Shown: positions 19,341 through 27,548 of the stretch, piece by piece | Layout: each line of letters begins with the position of its first letter | How positions within the stretch are numbered: the stretch's first letter is position 1 | NCBI GenBank assembly: GCA_947632625.1 | Contig: CANRPZ010000004.1 | Span: 1-34,025, forward strand | Length of the DNA stretch: 34,025 bases | Direction of reading: 5' to 3' | From: an uncultured Bacilli bacterium | GTDB lineage: Bacteria; Bacillota_I; Bacilli_A; RF39; UBA660 | The notes under the pieces: model-generated | What the model was told of the DNA's origin: nothing | Database searches by the model: none | Seen by the model: the letters and a program-made list of their open reading frames with translations, nothing else | Translations under genes and position numbers: made by a program

Positions 19341-20911
19341 TCTACAGCTTCCCATTTTGCATATAAAGTTATATCTTTATGTGGCATGGTTTCATCTTCA
19401 AAATTCCATTCGTTTGTTCCTTCAGATTCTTTAAACCATCCTAAAAATTTATAACCAATACGAGTTGGATCTGTTGGTTTTTCGATAGTATCTAAATAAG
19501 AAACAGATACACTCTTTTCACCATTAAATACTGCATCTACAGAACCTAATTCATAAGTAACAGTATACGTATTTACTTTACTATTTGCTTGTAAAGTTGC
19601 GTCACTTGCACCCATCTTAAATGTTAATTCATTTTCTGTATTCTCTTCTAAAGAACCAGTATCTACAGTCCAATTAGCAAATGAATAACCTTCCATTACA
19701 TCTGCTTTTACATGAATTTCTTCTTCAAAATAATACTTTCCTTCTCCAGTTACAGAAGAAATTCCTTCATCTTTTGAAATCTTAAGTTCATATTTATTTC
19801 TTTCATAATAATATTTTACAACAGTTGTTCCATCACCATTTATTACAGCACGAACTTGTTCTGGAGATTTAAAACCAACATAATCTTTTACACTTGGTGT
19901 AATCTCTGTATCTGTAGTTCCTTTATAAGTATCACGAGCTATTAATGTATAATTTTCACCATCAATGTCCATTAAATAATGTTCTACAGTATAATTCGTA
20001 TCTGTATTAGCTTTTGTTGAAATTTCTATAGTTTCATCATGATTTTTCATAGTATATACATCATCTTTTAAAGATTCACTATATTTACTAAAAGAATAAC
20101 CAGGTTTTAAATTATAAGAAATTTTAACTTTTTCTCCATAATAATAAGTACCTGCACCAACTATATTTTCTATACCATAGTCTCCACTTAAGTCTAAAGT
20201 ATATTTTTCTCTTTCATAGTGGTATTGTACAACTGTTTTACCATCTTTTTTAATAGTTGTTGTTTTTACATCAGGTGATGTAAATCCAACATATTCTTTT
20301 GTTTTTGGTGAAACTTGACTACCAATTAAACCAGTAAACGTTTCACTTTCTTCTAAAGTATAATTTTTACCATCTAAATTCATTAAGTAATGTTCTACTT
20401 TATAAGAAGCTTTAGTAATTTCTTCCCATTTTGCAACTATTTTTAAACTACTTGTTACTTTAGAATTAAAATCATACTTTTCATTGCCAACATACCATCC
20501 TAAAAAAGTATATCCTTTTTTAGTTGGTGTTTCAATTTTTTCTACAGTATCATTTGGTTTTACTTGTTTTACAACATATTCTTTTCCATTATCTAAATCA
20601 AATTCTACTGTAAAAGTACCTTCAACCCATCTTGCCTCCAATTTAACATTTTTGGTAATAGGTGTACTCATATCAAATTTTTCATTATCTACATACCATC
20701 CAGCAAATATATAACCGTCTTTTTTAGGTTCTACAATATTTTCTAATGTATCACCTTTTTGAATCGTTGCATTATAATAAGATTGATTATCTACTGTAAA
20801 TTCTACTTTAAATCTTCGATTACAAGAAACTAAAAACAATAGAATAATAATGATTATAATGCCACCAATAATATAATAAATATTTCTTTTTTTATTCTCT
20901 TCTTTTTTCAT
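17420..20911 (-). CDS. Large membrane-anchored surface protein with InlB B-type (Listeria-Bacteroides) and MucBP-like repeats
   Basis: N-terminal TM ending LFLVSC-NRR; FAGWYVDNEKFD and FLGWYVGNEKYDF modules; YKVEHYLMNLDGKNYTL / YTVEHYLMDIDGENYTL MucBP-like repeats; C-terminal tandem duplication. Confidence 0.8.
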   Translation of the reverse strand: MKKEENKKRNIYYIIGGIIIIIILLFLVSCNRRFKVEFTVDNQSYYNATIQKGDTLENIVEPKKDGYIFAGWYVDNEKFDMSTPITKNVKLEARWVEGTFTVEFDLDNGKEYVVKQVKPNDTVEKIETPTKKGYTFLGWYVGNEKYDFNSKVTSSLKIVAKWEEITKASYKVEHYLMNLDGKNYTLEESETFTGLIGSQVSPKTKEYVGFTSPDVKTTTIKKDGKTVVQYHYEREKYTLDLSGDYGIENIVGAGTYYYGEKVKISYNLKPGYSFSKYSESLKDDVYTMKNHDETIEISTKANTDTNYTVEHYLMDIDGENYTLIARDTYKGTTDTEITPSVKDYVGFKSPEQVRAVINGDGTTVVKYYYERNKYELKISKDEGISSVTGEGKYYFEEEIHVKADVMEGYSFANWTVDTGSLEENTENELTFKMGASDATLQANSKVNTYTVTYELGSVDAVFNGEKSVSVSYLDTIEKPTDPTRIGYKFLGWFKESEGTNEWNFEDETMPHKDITLYAKWEAVDVNYTVWHIKMDTTGHYPNITSNEECRTNALCEPETLQGKADSTINVAVKDYGNGFTKPAETTATIKPDGTTVVKYEYERKQFNLTVHGEGNGLNWIGNSENGNKDYAAGMHYYEEEVTIEISAKSKGYHINSNGKIVTTGTATVIMPDHDYTFNVKAEGHLVNVYYHNYDNSTSADMPKDTFTYNDQTPHKLIENKFTKADSQITIKNYDGKDGETTVTLENKFLGWSTNPKSDANYKVSYKDDLTGYVPNSCTDLNLYAVYGIEGTNLESKINNASSKLTFVGFSLDAAGNKMLTKTEDGYYIDNATTIYAIFDETYSVRHIMMNTTGGYPTIDSDATCESNPLCELETLKSRQGSTVTPGFKKELEGTSVGVGFTAPETQQTVTLKGDGTTSVEYKYVRNQFHLTVHGEGNGLNWIGKAENKLADYDAGDHYYNEEVKVQISAKSNGYHINSNGKIVTTGDATVTMPDHDHTFNVKAEGHLVKVVYHNYNGSTMSNESFNYDDNTPHKLIENQFTKNLTTLTIKNYDGNGESNGKEISITSSSKFLGWSTNPKDNINYKVTYINDLKDYVPGSCLTLNLYAVYGIEKTTLESALSKGSKTFEGFSTDNTKNNMLKGNETYYYDVLEDKSTIYAIWGE

Positions 20912-20952
20912 TTACCAATATCCCTCCTAAAATATTTACTATTTTGTAATTG

Positions 20953-20983
20953 ACAAAAACCTCCATTTTTTTCATAAAAATGG
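20953..20983 (-). terminator. Second terminator-like hairpin upstream of the 1163-aa gene
   Basis: CCATTTTT-ATGAA-AAAAATGG followed by AGGTTTTT. Confidence 0.45.
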
Positions 20984-20987
20984 GCAT

Positions 20988-21019
20988 AAAAAGGGTGTCA
21001 CAAATTGAACACCCTTTTT
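20988..21019 (-). terminator. Rho-independent terminator after the 976-aa repeat gene
   Basis: AAAAAGGGTGT-(10 nt)-ACACCCTTTTT, 11-bp perfect stem with T-run. Confidence 0.85.
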
Positions 21020-21035
21020 ATTATTTTAATTTAAT

Positions 21036-23966
21036 TTAATCTGCATTAAATGGAGTTTGACCTAATTTAATAACAATCTCATCCATTACATCATCTTTAA
21101 ATGCTACATCATCTGCAGGATTTAAACGTACAGTAACTGTTACATCTTTATACTTTTCCCAAAAATCTTCAAAAGTCATAGACATATAATCATCATCACC
21201 AGCAATTGCTTGCGCAACTTTTGGCAAAAATCTCATCATTTGGAATGCTAACGTCATAGTATTAGTGCTAGATGTAACTACCGCACCTTCATATCCTACT
21301 AATTCAATAGAAGCTAATTTTTTATTTTTAAATAATTCTGCCAAAGCATCATTGATACCAGTACCTTGCATACTAGCCAATTCTTGTAATGTTTTGCCTT
21401 CAAAAGATTTTTTATTATAATTTACTGTTACAACATTTTTGTCAGAAGATATTTGAAACCACTTATTTCTACTATTATTAATTTTATTCTCAACAGTAGT
21501 TTGATTTGCAATTTCTGTATTACTTACTAATTGTAGATATTTAGCTGTTAATGTAACATCTTTTGTTACAGGAGCATTAAAATCAAATTCTGTTTTTCCA
21601 TTAGTAGTTGAATCATACCAATAAGCAAATTTGTAACCATCTTTGTCATCAGCCTTTGGAATAGATTCCGTACTTATAGTTTTTCCACTATCAACAGTTA
21701 CAACTGCATTTTTAGCTTCAGTAAAAGTTAATTTACGTGTTGCAACATCAAAAGTAATTGTATATTCTTCTTCGCGAGATGAACCAAATGTAGCACTACT
21801 TTTTAGATTTAAAATTGCTTTAACGCTCTTACCTTTAAGAATTTCATTTGTTAGAGGTCCTTCTCCAAATAATTGTGCTATTTTTTCTGCATTATCTGAC
21901 ATCCATTGTCCAATAGTTTCTACAGTTGTATTAGCATCATAAGTAAAAGTTAATCCTTCATAACTAAATTCTACAGATTTAACCTCTGGACTTTTAAATA
22001 GTTCACCCATAGCAACTAAAACGCCAGAATTCATACCCATAGCAATTTCAGTTGTAGCATCTTGAGCAGTAACTGTAAGTGTTTTTCCTTCTAATTTTAC
22101 ACTATATAAGTTGTCAGAAATTACAGAGGTTCCAGAATCATCTGGAATAAATCCACCTTTTAATAATTCTTCTCCTGAAACTACTTTAGGAGTTCCAGTA
22201 AAATTGAAAGTATATTTGTCTTTATTAGTAGTTTCTTTTTCAGCATAATATTTTAAATTAACTGTTGCTGTGAATGATTTACCAATTAAATCAGCAGTAA
22301 TTCCATCAGCATCTTCACCTAATACTTTTAATAAATTATTACTTACCCATCCTGCAATATCCATTTCAGTAGTTTCTCTAGTATAAGTAAATGGTTCTAC
22401 TCCTGCTATATCAGTTGCAAAATCTATAGATTCAATATCAGCATTTGTATCTAATAATTCTTTTAATGTAGCTAATACTCCAGAACCCATTCCTTTAATA
22501 ATTGTAGCATCTAAATCAACAACGGTAACTGTAACAGTTCCATCATTATAAGTTGCTGTAAACATGTCATTATTAATAGAACCACTTGTTTTAGTTGCGA
22601 CATCTTCAACTAATTTATCTACATTAACTTTTTTAGGTTCACCTGCAAATGTTACTATATATTCTTCAGCATCATCTGCTTCTTTTTCAGCAAAACTTTT
22701 TAAATTTACTTTTGCTTTAAAAGATTTACCAATTAAATCGTAAGTAATTCCTGTAGCATTATCACCTAATGCTGTTAACAAGTTAGATGCTAACCATGCA
22801 TTAATTTCTGCATCACCAGTTTCACTTGTAAGTGTAAATGGTTCTACTCCAGCAGTATCAGATGTAAAGGTAATAGATCTTACATTTTCATTAGCAAGTA
22901 ATTCTTTTAATGTATCTATAACACCTGAACCCATACCAAGTTCAATTTGTTTTTCTGGTTGTTTAACAGTTACACTTATAGTTTCGTTATTATCATAAGA
23001 AACCTCAAATAAATCACCATTTAATTTACTATTTTTTGAAGCAGTACTAACTAAACCATTAACATCAACTTGAGATCTTGTACCATCAAATGTAATAGTA
23101 TAAGTTACTGACTTGCCATCATTCTTTTGAGCAAAATAATTTTCTGTATCACTTGAACCAAGATTTAATGTTGCAGTAAATGATTTACCAATTAAATCTG
23201 CAGTAATACCATCAGCGTTTTCACCTAATACTTTTAATAAATTGTTACTTACCCATGCTGCAATATCAGTATCAGTAGTTTCTCTAGTAAAGGTAAATGG
23301 TTCTACTCCTGCTATATCAGTTGCAAAATCTATAGATGTTACTGATGAATTGTCTTCTAAAAATTTAGTTAAAACATCTATAACTCCAGATTTCATTCCT
23401 AAAGCAATATTTTCTTTTAAATTTTGAACTGTAGCTGTAACAGAACCATCAGCTAAACTATTTACATTAAATGTAAATAAATCAGGTTTATTATAAGATG
23501 TAAATGCAGTATTTAATAAAGTATCCGTATCAATTTTTACATCTTCTTTTAAATATTGATAATCAATATATTTAACTTGAATACCACTTTTTAAATCTTC
23601 TTCTAGAGTATTATCTCCATATAAAGATTTACCAATTGTCCAACTATCAATTTCTCCACTATTATTATATTGAGCATCGATAGTATAAATTGTCATTTCT
23701 TTAAAAATACCATCGGTATTAATTTTACCATTTTGATCTTTTGCTTGAATGCTTCTTGCAGCAAGCATAACATCTTGAACCGTTGTTTTATAACCAGTTG
23801 TAAAAGCATATTCACCAACTAAATAGAAACCTTCTGCATTTTTATTTACAGCTAATACATCATTTCCTAAAGTATTTAAATCTTTAATTTCTTTAGCAGA
23901 AACAGCATTTAGTGAAAGAACAAAACCAATTAATCCAATAGCTAATAATTTTATGTTCTTTTTCAT
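21036..23966 (-). CDS. Secreted repeat protein with ~150-aa GM.SGV repeats and one InlB B-type repeat
   Basis: Signal peptide MKKNIKLLAIGLIGFVLSLNAVSAKE; recurring GM.SGV...DFATDIAGVEPFTFTRET...WVSNNLLKVLGE.ADGITADLIGKSFTATLNL; FAYWYDSTTNGKTEFDFNAPVTKDVTLTAKYL; no LPXTG or C-terminal anchor seen. Confidence 0.78.
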   Translation of the reverse strand: MKKNIKLLAIGLIGFVLSLNAVSAKEIKDLNTLGNDVLAVNKNAEGFYLVGEYAFTTGYKTTVQDVMLAARSIQAKDQNGKINTDGIFKEMTIYTIDAQYNNSGEIDSWTIGKSLYGDNTLEEDLKSGIQVKYIDYQYLKEDVKIDTDTLLNTAFTSYNKPDLFTFNVNSLADGSVTATVQNLKENIALGMKSGVIDVLTKFLEDNSSVTSIDFATDIAGVEPFTFTRETTDTDIAAWVSNNLLKVLGENADGITADLIGKSFTATLNLGSSDTENYFAQKNDGKSVTYTITFDGTRSQVDVNGLVSTASKNSKLNGDLFEVSYDNNETISVTVKQPEKQIELGMGSGVIDTLKELLANENVRSITFTSDTAGVEPFTLTSETGDAEINAWLASNLLTALGDNATGITYDLIGKSFKAKVNLKSFAEKEADDAEEYIVTFAGEPKKVNVDKLVEDVATKTSGSINNDMFTATYNDGTVTVTVVDLDATIIKGMGSGVLATLKELLDTNADIESIDFATDIAGVEPFTYTRETTEMDIAGWVSNNLLKVLGEDADGITADLIGKSFTATVNLKYYAEKETTNKDKYTFNFTGTPKVVSGEELLKGGFIPDDSGTSVISDNLYSVKLEGKTLTVTAQDATTEIAMGMNSGVLVAMGELFKSPEVKSVEFSYEGLTFTYDANTTVETIGQWMSDNAEKIAQLFGEGPLTNEILKGKSVKAILNLKSSATFGSSREEEYTITFDVATRKLTFTEAKNAVVTVDSGKTISTESIPKADDKDGYKFAYWYDSTTNGKTEFDFNAPVTKDVTLTAKYLQLVSNTEIANQTTVENKINNSRNKWFQISSDKNVVTVNYNKKSFEGKTLQELASMQGTGINDALAELFKNKKLASIELVGYEGAVVTSSTNTMTLAFQMMRFLPKVAQAIAGDDDYMSMTFEDFWEKYKDVTVTVRLNPADDVAFKDDVMDEIVIKLGQTPFNAD
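21790..23420 (-). repeat. Four GM.SGV repeats (period ~455 nt), plus a degenerate fifth near 21380
   Basis: GMKSGVIDVLTKFL, GMGSGVIDTLKELL, GMGSGVLATLKELL, GMNSGVLVAMGELF; degenerate QGTGINDALAELF. Confidence 0.85.
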
Positions 23967-23983
23967 AATTTTACATCCTTTCT

Positions 23984-25324
23984 TTATTTATAAGATACCG
24001 AAACATTATTAATTTCTGTACCATTCTTTAATATAATTGTAGCACTTTTTACATTCTCATCAACATTTGTAGCTTTTACAGTTGCATCTTTAAATGGTTT
24101 AGTTTGGCCATTATATTTAATTACACTATAATCACTCCAAGCACTACCATTTCTTGTTACTAGAATTGTATATTCCAAAGAATCCCCAAATTCTTCTGGT
24201 ATTGCAGTAAATACAATCGCATAAGTAGAACTTACTTTAACAGTAATAGTATCTTCATAGTTACCATCTTCTGTTGTTACAGTAATAACTACCTCACCAT
24301 CATTAACACCATGAACTGTACCATTTTGATCAACTGTTGCAATACTTGGATCACTACTTTTCCAAGTAACCTTTTTATTTGTTGCTTTACTTGGACTTAC
24401 TACAGCTTTAAGTTTAAGATTTGATCCAACTTTTACCTCATTATCTCCTTGTATTTTAACACCAGTTACTGCAACATTAGTTTCAGTTGGTTCTTCCTCT
24501 TCTTCCTCTTCAATTGTAATTGTAATGCTACCATATTTTTTACTACCATCTTTAGCAGTGGCTGTAATAGTTACTTTTCCTGGTTTTAGAGCTTTTACTT
24601 TTCCATTTTCATCAACAGTTGCAATTTTTGGATTGCTACTTTTCCATGTAACATTTTTATTTGTAGCATCTGTTGGTTTAATGGTTACCGTTAATTTTTG
24701 ACTTTCTCCAACCATCATTTTTTTATCCCCACTAACAACAACACTAGTAACAAAACCATTTTTGTCATTAGTAACTGTAATTGTGCAACTTGCTTTATAA
24801 CGTCCATCTTTCGTTTGTACCGTAATTGTTACCTCACCAACTTTTAATGCTTTTACTTTTCCGTTTTCATCAACACTTGCAATTTTTGGATCACTACTAC
24901 TCCATACTAATTCTTCTTTAGTAGCTTCTCCATTTAATAAAGCACTTAAAGTAAGAGTATCATTTACAAGTAATGTTTCTTCTGTTGTATTTAAAGTTAA
25001 TCCTTCTTTTACACCATCGGCCCATCTTGCTTCTAGTGTTATATTTCCAGTAATTGGTGTAGTAAAATCGAATAATTCATCATTTAAATACCATCCAGCA
25101 AAAACATATCCTTCTCTTGTTGGATCACTTGGTTTTTCGATTGTTCCATTTTTTTCAATTTCTACGGATGAAACAGCACTACCACCATTCGTATCAAAAT
25201 CGACAGTATACTTTCTATTACATCCTCTTAATAAGAAAAAGAAAATAACGATTAGAACAACAGCTCCAATAATGATAAACGTTCTAAGTTGCTCTTTTTT
25301 TTCATCAGTTTTTTTCTTATTCAT
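23984..25324 (-). CDS. Membrane-anchored surface protein: InlB B-type repeat plus three bacterial Ig-like (Big_2) domains
   Basis: TM then RGCNRKYTVDFDTNGG...REGYVFAGWYLNDELFDFTTPITGNITLEARW; WSSSDPKIASVDENGKVKALKVGEVTITVQTKDG and two further copies. Confidence 0.85.
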   Translation of the reverse strand: MNKKKTDEKKEQLRTFIIIGAVVLIVIFFFLLRGCNRKYTVDFDTNGGSAVSSVEIEKNGTIEKPSDPTREGYVFAGWYLNDELFDFTTPITGNITLEARWADGVKEGLTLNTTEETLLVNDTLTLSALLNGEATKEELVWSSSDPKIASVDENGKVKALKVGEVTITVQTKDGRYKASCTITVTNDKNGFVTSVVVSGDKKMMVGESQKLTVTIKPTDATNKNVTWKSSNPKIATVDENGKVKALKPGKVTITATAKDGSKKYGSITITIEEEEEEEPTETNVAVTGVKIQGDNEVKVGSNLKLKAVVSPSKATNKKVTWKSSDPSIATVDQNGTVHGVNDGEVVITVTTEDGNYEDTITVKVSSTYAIVFTAIPEEFGDSLEYTILVTRNGSAWSDYSVIKYNGQTKPFKDATVKATNVDENVKSATIILKNGTEINNVSVSYK

Positions 25325-25357
25325 GTATAAATGTCCTTTCTTTTAAAATACTTTTGG

Positions 25358-25376
25358 TATCCTAATTATTAGGATA
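25358..25376. promoter_or_regulatory. Perfect 19-nt palindrome in the 5' UTR of the surface-protein operon
   Basis: TATCCTAAT-T-ATTAGGATA, 9-nt arms. Confidence 0.55.
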
Positions 25377-25471
25377 AACTAACTTATTTCTACTACTCCT
25401 TCACCTCAATTTCCCCAAACAAATTTTCGTATCGAAAAGATTAGATAAAACCTTTCTTAATACTTGGTTTC

Positions 25472-25501
25472 ATTATAACCCCCCCCCCGAAGCTTTGTCA
25501 A
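25472..25501 (-). promoter_or_regulatory. Candidate phase-variable sigma-A promoter (G10 tract in spacer)
   Basis: Minus strand TTGACA-AAGCTTC-GGGGGGGGGG-T-TATAAT: consensus -35 (25501-25496) and -10 (25477-25472), 18-nt spacer with G10 (C10 at 25479-25488 on +). Confidence 0.85.
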
Positions 25502-25582
25502 TCAATTTTTGGGGATTTAAGAAACAATTAAAAAAGTCTTTTATCTCTATCAAATGTATGTTACTAAAAAATATTTAATGCC

Positions 25583-25613
25583 AAAAAAAAAGAATTAAAC
25601 GGTCATTAATTCT
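25583..25613 (-). terminator. Rho-independent terminator overlapping the frr stop codon
   Basis: AGAATTAA-TGACCGT-TTAATTCT followed by a T-run (T9 overlapping the last stem base). Confidence 0.75.
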
Positions 25614-26122
25614 TCTTCTTTGCTTTTTAGTTTTTCATCTACAATTTTATTATATTTATTAATTGCTTCTTGGACGCTTTCTAATCTTCGTTTTTCTTCA
25701 TCTAAAGGATATTCTTCTTTTTTAATCTGATTGTTTTCTTCTTGACGAATATTTCTTAAAGCCACTTTAGCTTCTTCTGCTACCTCTTTTGCTTGACGAA
25801 CATAATCTCTTCTTCTATCCTCTGTAAGTTCTGGAACCGTTAAAAGAATAATTTCCCCATTATTCGTTGGTGTAATACCAATATTTGCTTCATTAATAGC
25901 TCTTTCTATATCTTTTAAAACATTACGATCAAAAGGTTTGATCATTAATTGTCTTGCTTCAGGAACGGTAATATTGGCAAGACTTTGTATAGGAGTTGCA
26001 ACTCCATAATAAGGAACCATGATTCCATTTAGCATAGCCGGATTTGCTCGACCTGCTCTAATATTTAAAAGCTTGTTTTCTAATGATTGAATGGCTTTTT
26101 CCATTTTTTCTTCAATATTCAT
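25595..26122 (-). CDS. frr: Ribosome recycling factor
   Basis: LLNIRAGRANPAMLNGIMVPYYGVATPIQSLANITVPEARQLMIKPFDRNVLKDIERAI. Confidence 0.97.
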   Translation of the reverse strand: MNIEEKMEKAIQSLENKLLNIRAGRANPAMLNGIMVPYYGVATPIQSLANITVPEARQLMIKPFDRNVLKDIERAINEANIGITPTNNGEIILLTVPELTEDRRRDYVRQAKEVAEEAKVALRNIRQEENNQIKKEEYPLDEEKRRLESVQEAINKYNKIVDEKLKSKEEELMTV

Positions 26123-26134
26123 AATTTTAGTCTC

Positions 26135-26893
26135 CTATTCATTTATTGTTATAGTATCATTATAATCGCCATCGAGCGTTTTGACAACATAATTCATAAC
26201 TAAAGTGCCAAATTCATCGATATAAATTACAAAAGTATCATTTTCTTTTAATCCGTTTATGGTTTCTTCTAATTTTACATTTGGAACGGTACTTAAACTT
26301 TCTTGTATTTTTTCCAAAGCTATTGTAAGAGTGGTATGATACAAAGAAAATAAGTCGCTACTTTCAATTTTTTCTCCTGTAAGAACATTAAATGTATAAG
26401 CTTTTACTTTACTAGATGCCGAAAAACCATTTAAACAAGAATAATTCGATTCACGAATAACCAAAGAAATATATTCTTGGTATTCATAAATTCCATAATC
26501 TAAAAAATTAGTTTCATAAATATTCTCTTCATTTTGAAAAGTACAAGTAGGATCACTTTCTTTTTTTAAGCTAGCTTTAGTCTGTTTTACATAAGAAGCA
26601 ATTTCTTCATTAACCTCTGTTGCATCTTTACTATTTAAATTAAAAACGGGTCTCTTACTTGTAATAGCTAAAGAAGAACTAATAGTCTCTTCCTCTGTAT
26701 AGTAAATAAAATCTTTTGTTTTATCTATTTTCATTTTATCGCTAATTACAAGTTCTTCTTCTGGACTTTTAATTTTTTGTTCTCTTTTTTCTTTCGTATT
26801 AAAATACAATAACGCACTACCGACAACAACGATTAAAACAATAAAGAAAAAGAATAAACCAAACCCTAAAACGTTGTTACTTTCTTCTCTCAT
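26135..26893 (-). CDS. Membrane-anchored extracellular protein, possibly RsiV/DUF3298-like
   Basis: N-terminal TM; YISLVIRESNYSCLNG...KVKAYTFNVLTGEKIESSDLF resembles the DUF3298 region; family call tentative. Confidence 0.5.
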   Translation of the reverse strand: MREESNNVLGFGLFFFFIVLIVVVGSALLYFNTKEKREQKIKSPEEELVISDKMKIDKTKDFIYYTEEETISSSLAITSKRPVFNLNSKDATEVNEEIASYVKQTKASLKKESDPTCTFQNEENIYETNFLDYGIYEYQEYISLVIRESNYSCLNGFSASSKVKAYTFNVLTGEKIESSDLFSLYHTTLTIALEKIQESLSTVPNVKLEETINGLKENDTFVIYIDEFGTLVMNYVVKTLDGDYNDTITINE

Positions 26894-27480
26894 TCCTCTT
26901 CTCCTAACATGGCTAGAATCGCCTTATCAAAATTCATTCGAATTAAATTTTTACGATAATCTGTGAAATACTCTTCTGGTTTTATATCTCCTGTTAAATA
27001 AAGAATTTCATTATCAAAGTAAACAATTTCACCATTTTTTATCATAACGACAGTAGGAGCACTTAACTCTTTTTTATTCGTATCACTACTGATTAAATAG
27101 GAATCTAATTTTTGGACAATCTTTTGATACGTTTTATTATTTAACTGACGGTCTTTATAAAAATCATAGTAATAAATTTCTTTTAGATTATGAAAACTTG
27201 CCATTTCGTTTAAATAATCTGCATAATAGTGACTCCATATATTACTAGAAAACCCTAAAAATAAAATACCAGTTTTTCCATTTAACAATTCCAAAGCTTC
27301 ATTTTCATTAATATATTTATAAAGATTATTTTTAGAGATATCTTTGTATTCACTTGCAAATCGAATATTGTCTGCTACATCCAAGTGGTAATCTTTTGTT
27401 CCTAGATATATAAATAAGTAAAGCATTCCCACAAATAAAATCAATTTTATAATATTTTTACTTTTTTTTAATTTCTTCAT
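26890..27480 (-). CDS. Membrane-anchored protein, possible thioredoxin-like fold without CXXC
   Basis: N-terminal TM; GILFLGFSSNIWSHYY at the active-site position and SAPTVVMIKNGE resembling the cis-Pro segment; fold inferred only. Confidence 0.45.
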   Translation of the reverse strand: MKKLKKSKNIIKLILFVGMLYLFIYLGTKDYHLDVADNIRFASEYKDISKNNLYKYINENEALELLNGKTGILFLGFSSNIWSHYYADYLNEMASFHNLKEIYYYDFYKDRQLNNKTYQKIVQKLDSYLISSDTNKKELSAPTVVMIKNGEIVYFDNEILYLTGDIKPEEYFTDYRKNLIRMNFDKAILAMLGEEE

Positions 27481-27502
27481 ACTATCACTATCTTTAGTAT
27501 AA

Positions 27503-27540
27503 CAAAAAATAAAGAAAAAAGATGCTTTTTTCTTTATTCT
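27503..27540 (-). terminator. Rho-independent terminator after tsf
   Basis: AATAAAGAAAAAA-GCATC-TTTTTTCTTTATT followed by T-run. Confidence 0.8.
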
Positions 27541-27548
27541 TGACAGTT

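Noticed and set aside
20912-20960. Possible promoter for the 1163-aa gene (TTGTCA...TATTTT)
   Set aside because: Poor -10 and would start transcription in the SD region; not convincing.
21790-23420. Regular repeats considered as CRISPR-like array
   Set aside because: Period ~455 nt, in-frame protein-coding repeats; no short direct repeats with unique spacers and no cas genes.
17894-23427. + strand ORFs inside the repeat-protein genes (17894-18097, 20484-20714, 21643-21942, 23242-23427)
   Set aside because: Antisense ORFs; recurrence only mirrors the coding repeats.
24489-24513. GAA/GAG-rich microsatellite encoding EEEEEEE in the Ig-like protein, considered as a contingency locus
   Set aside because: Imperfect codon mix, triplet changes stay in frame; more likely an acidic linker than a switch.
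25583-25591. A9 (T9 on minus) tract near frr considered as a second phase-variable tract
   Set aside because: It is the U-run of the frr terminator; such A/T runs are common in this AT-rich DNA.
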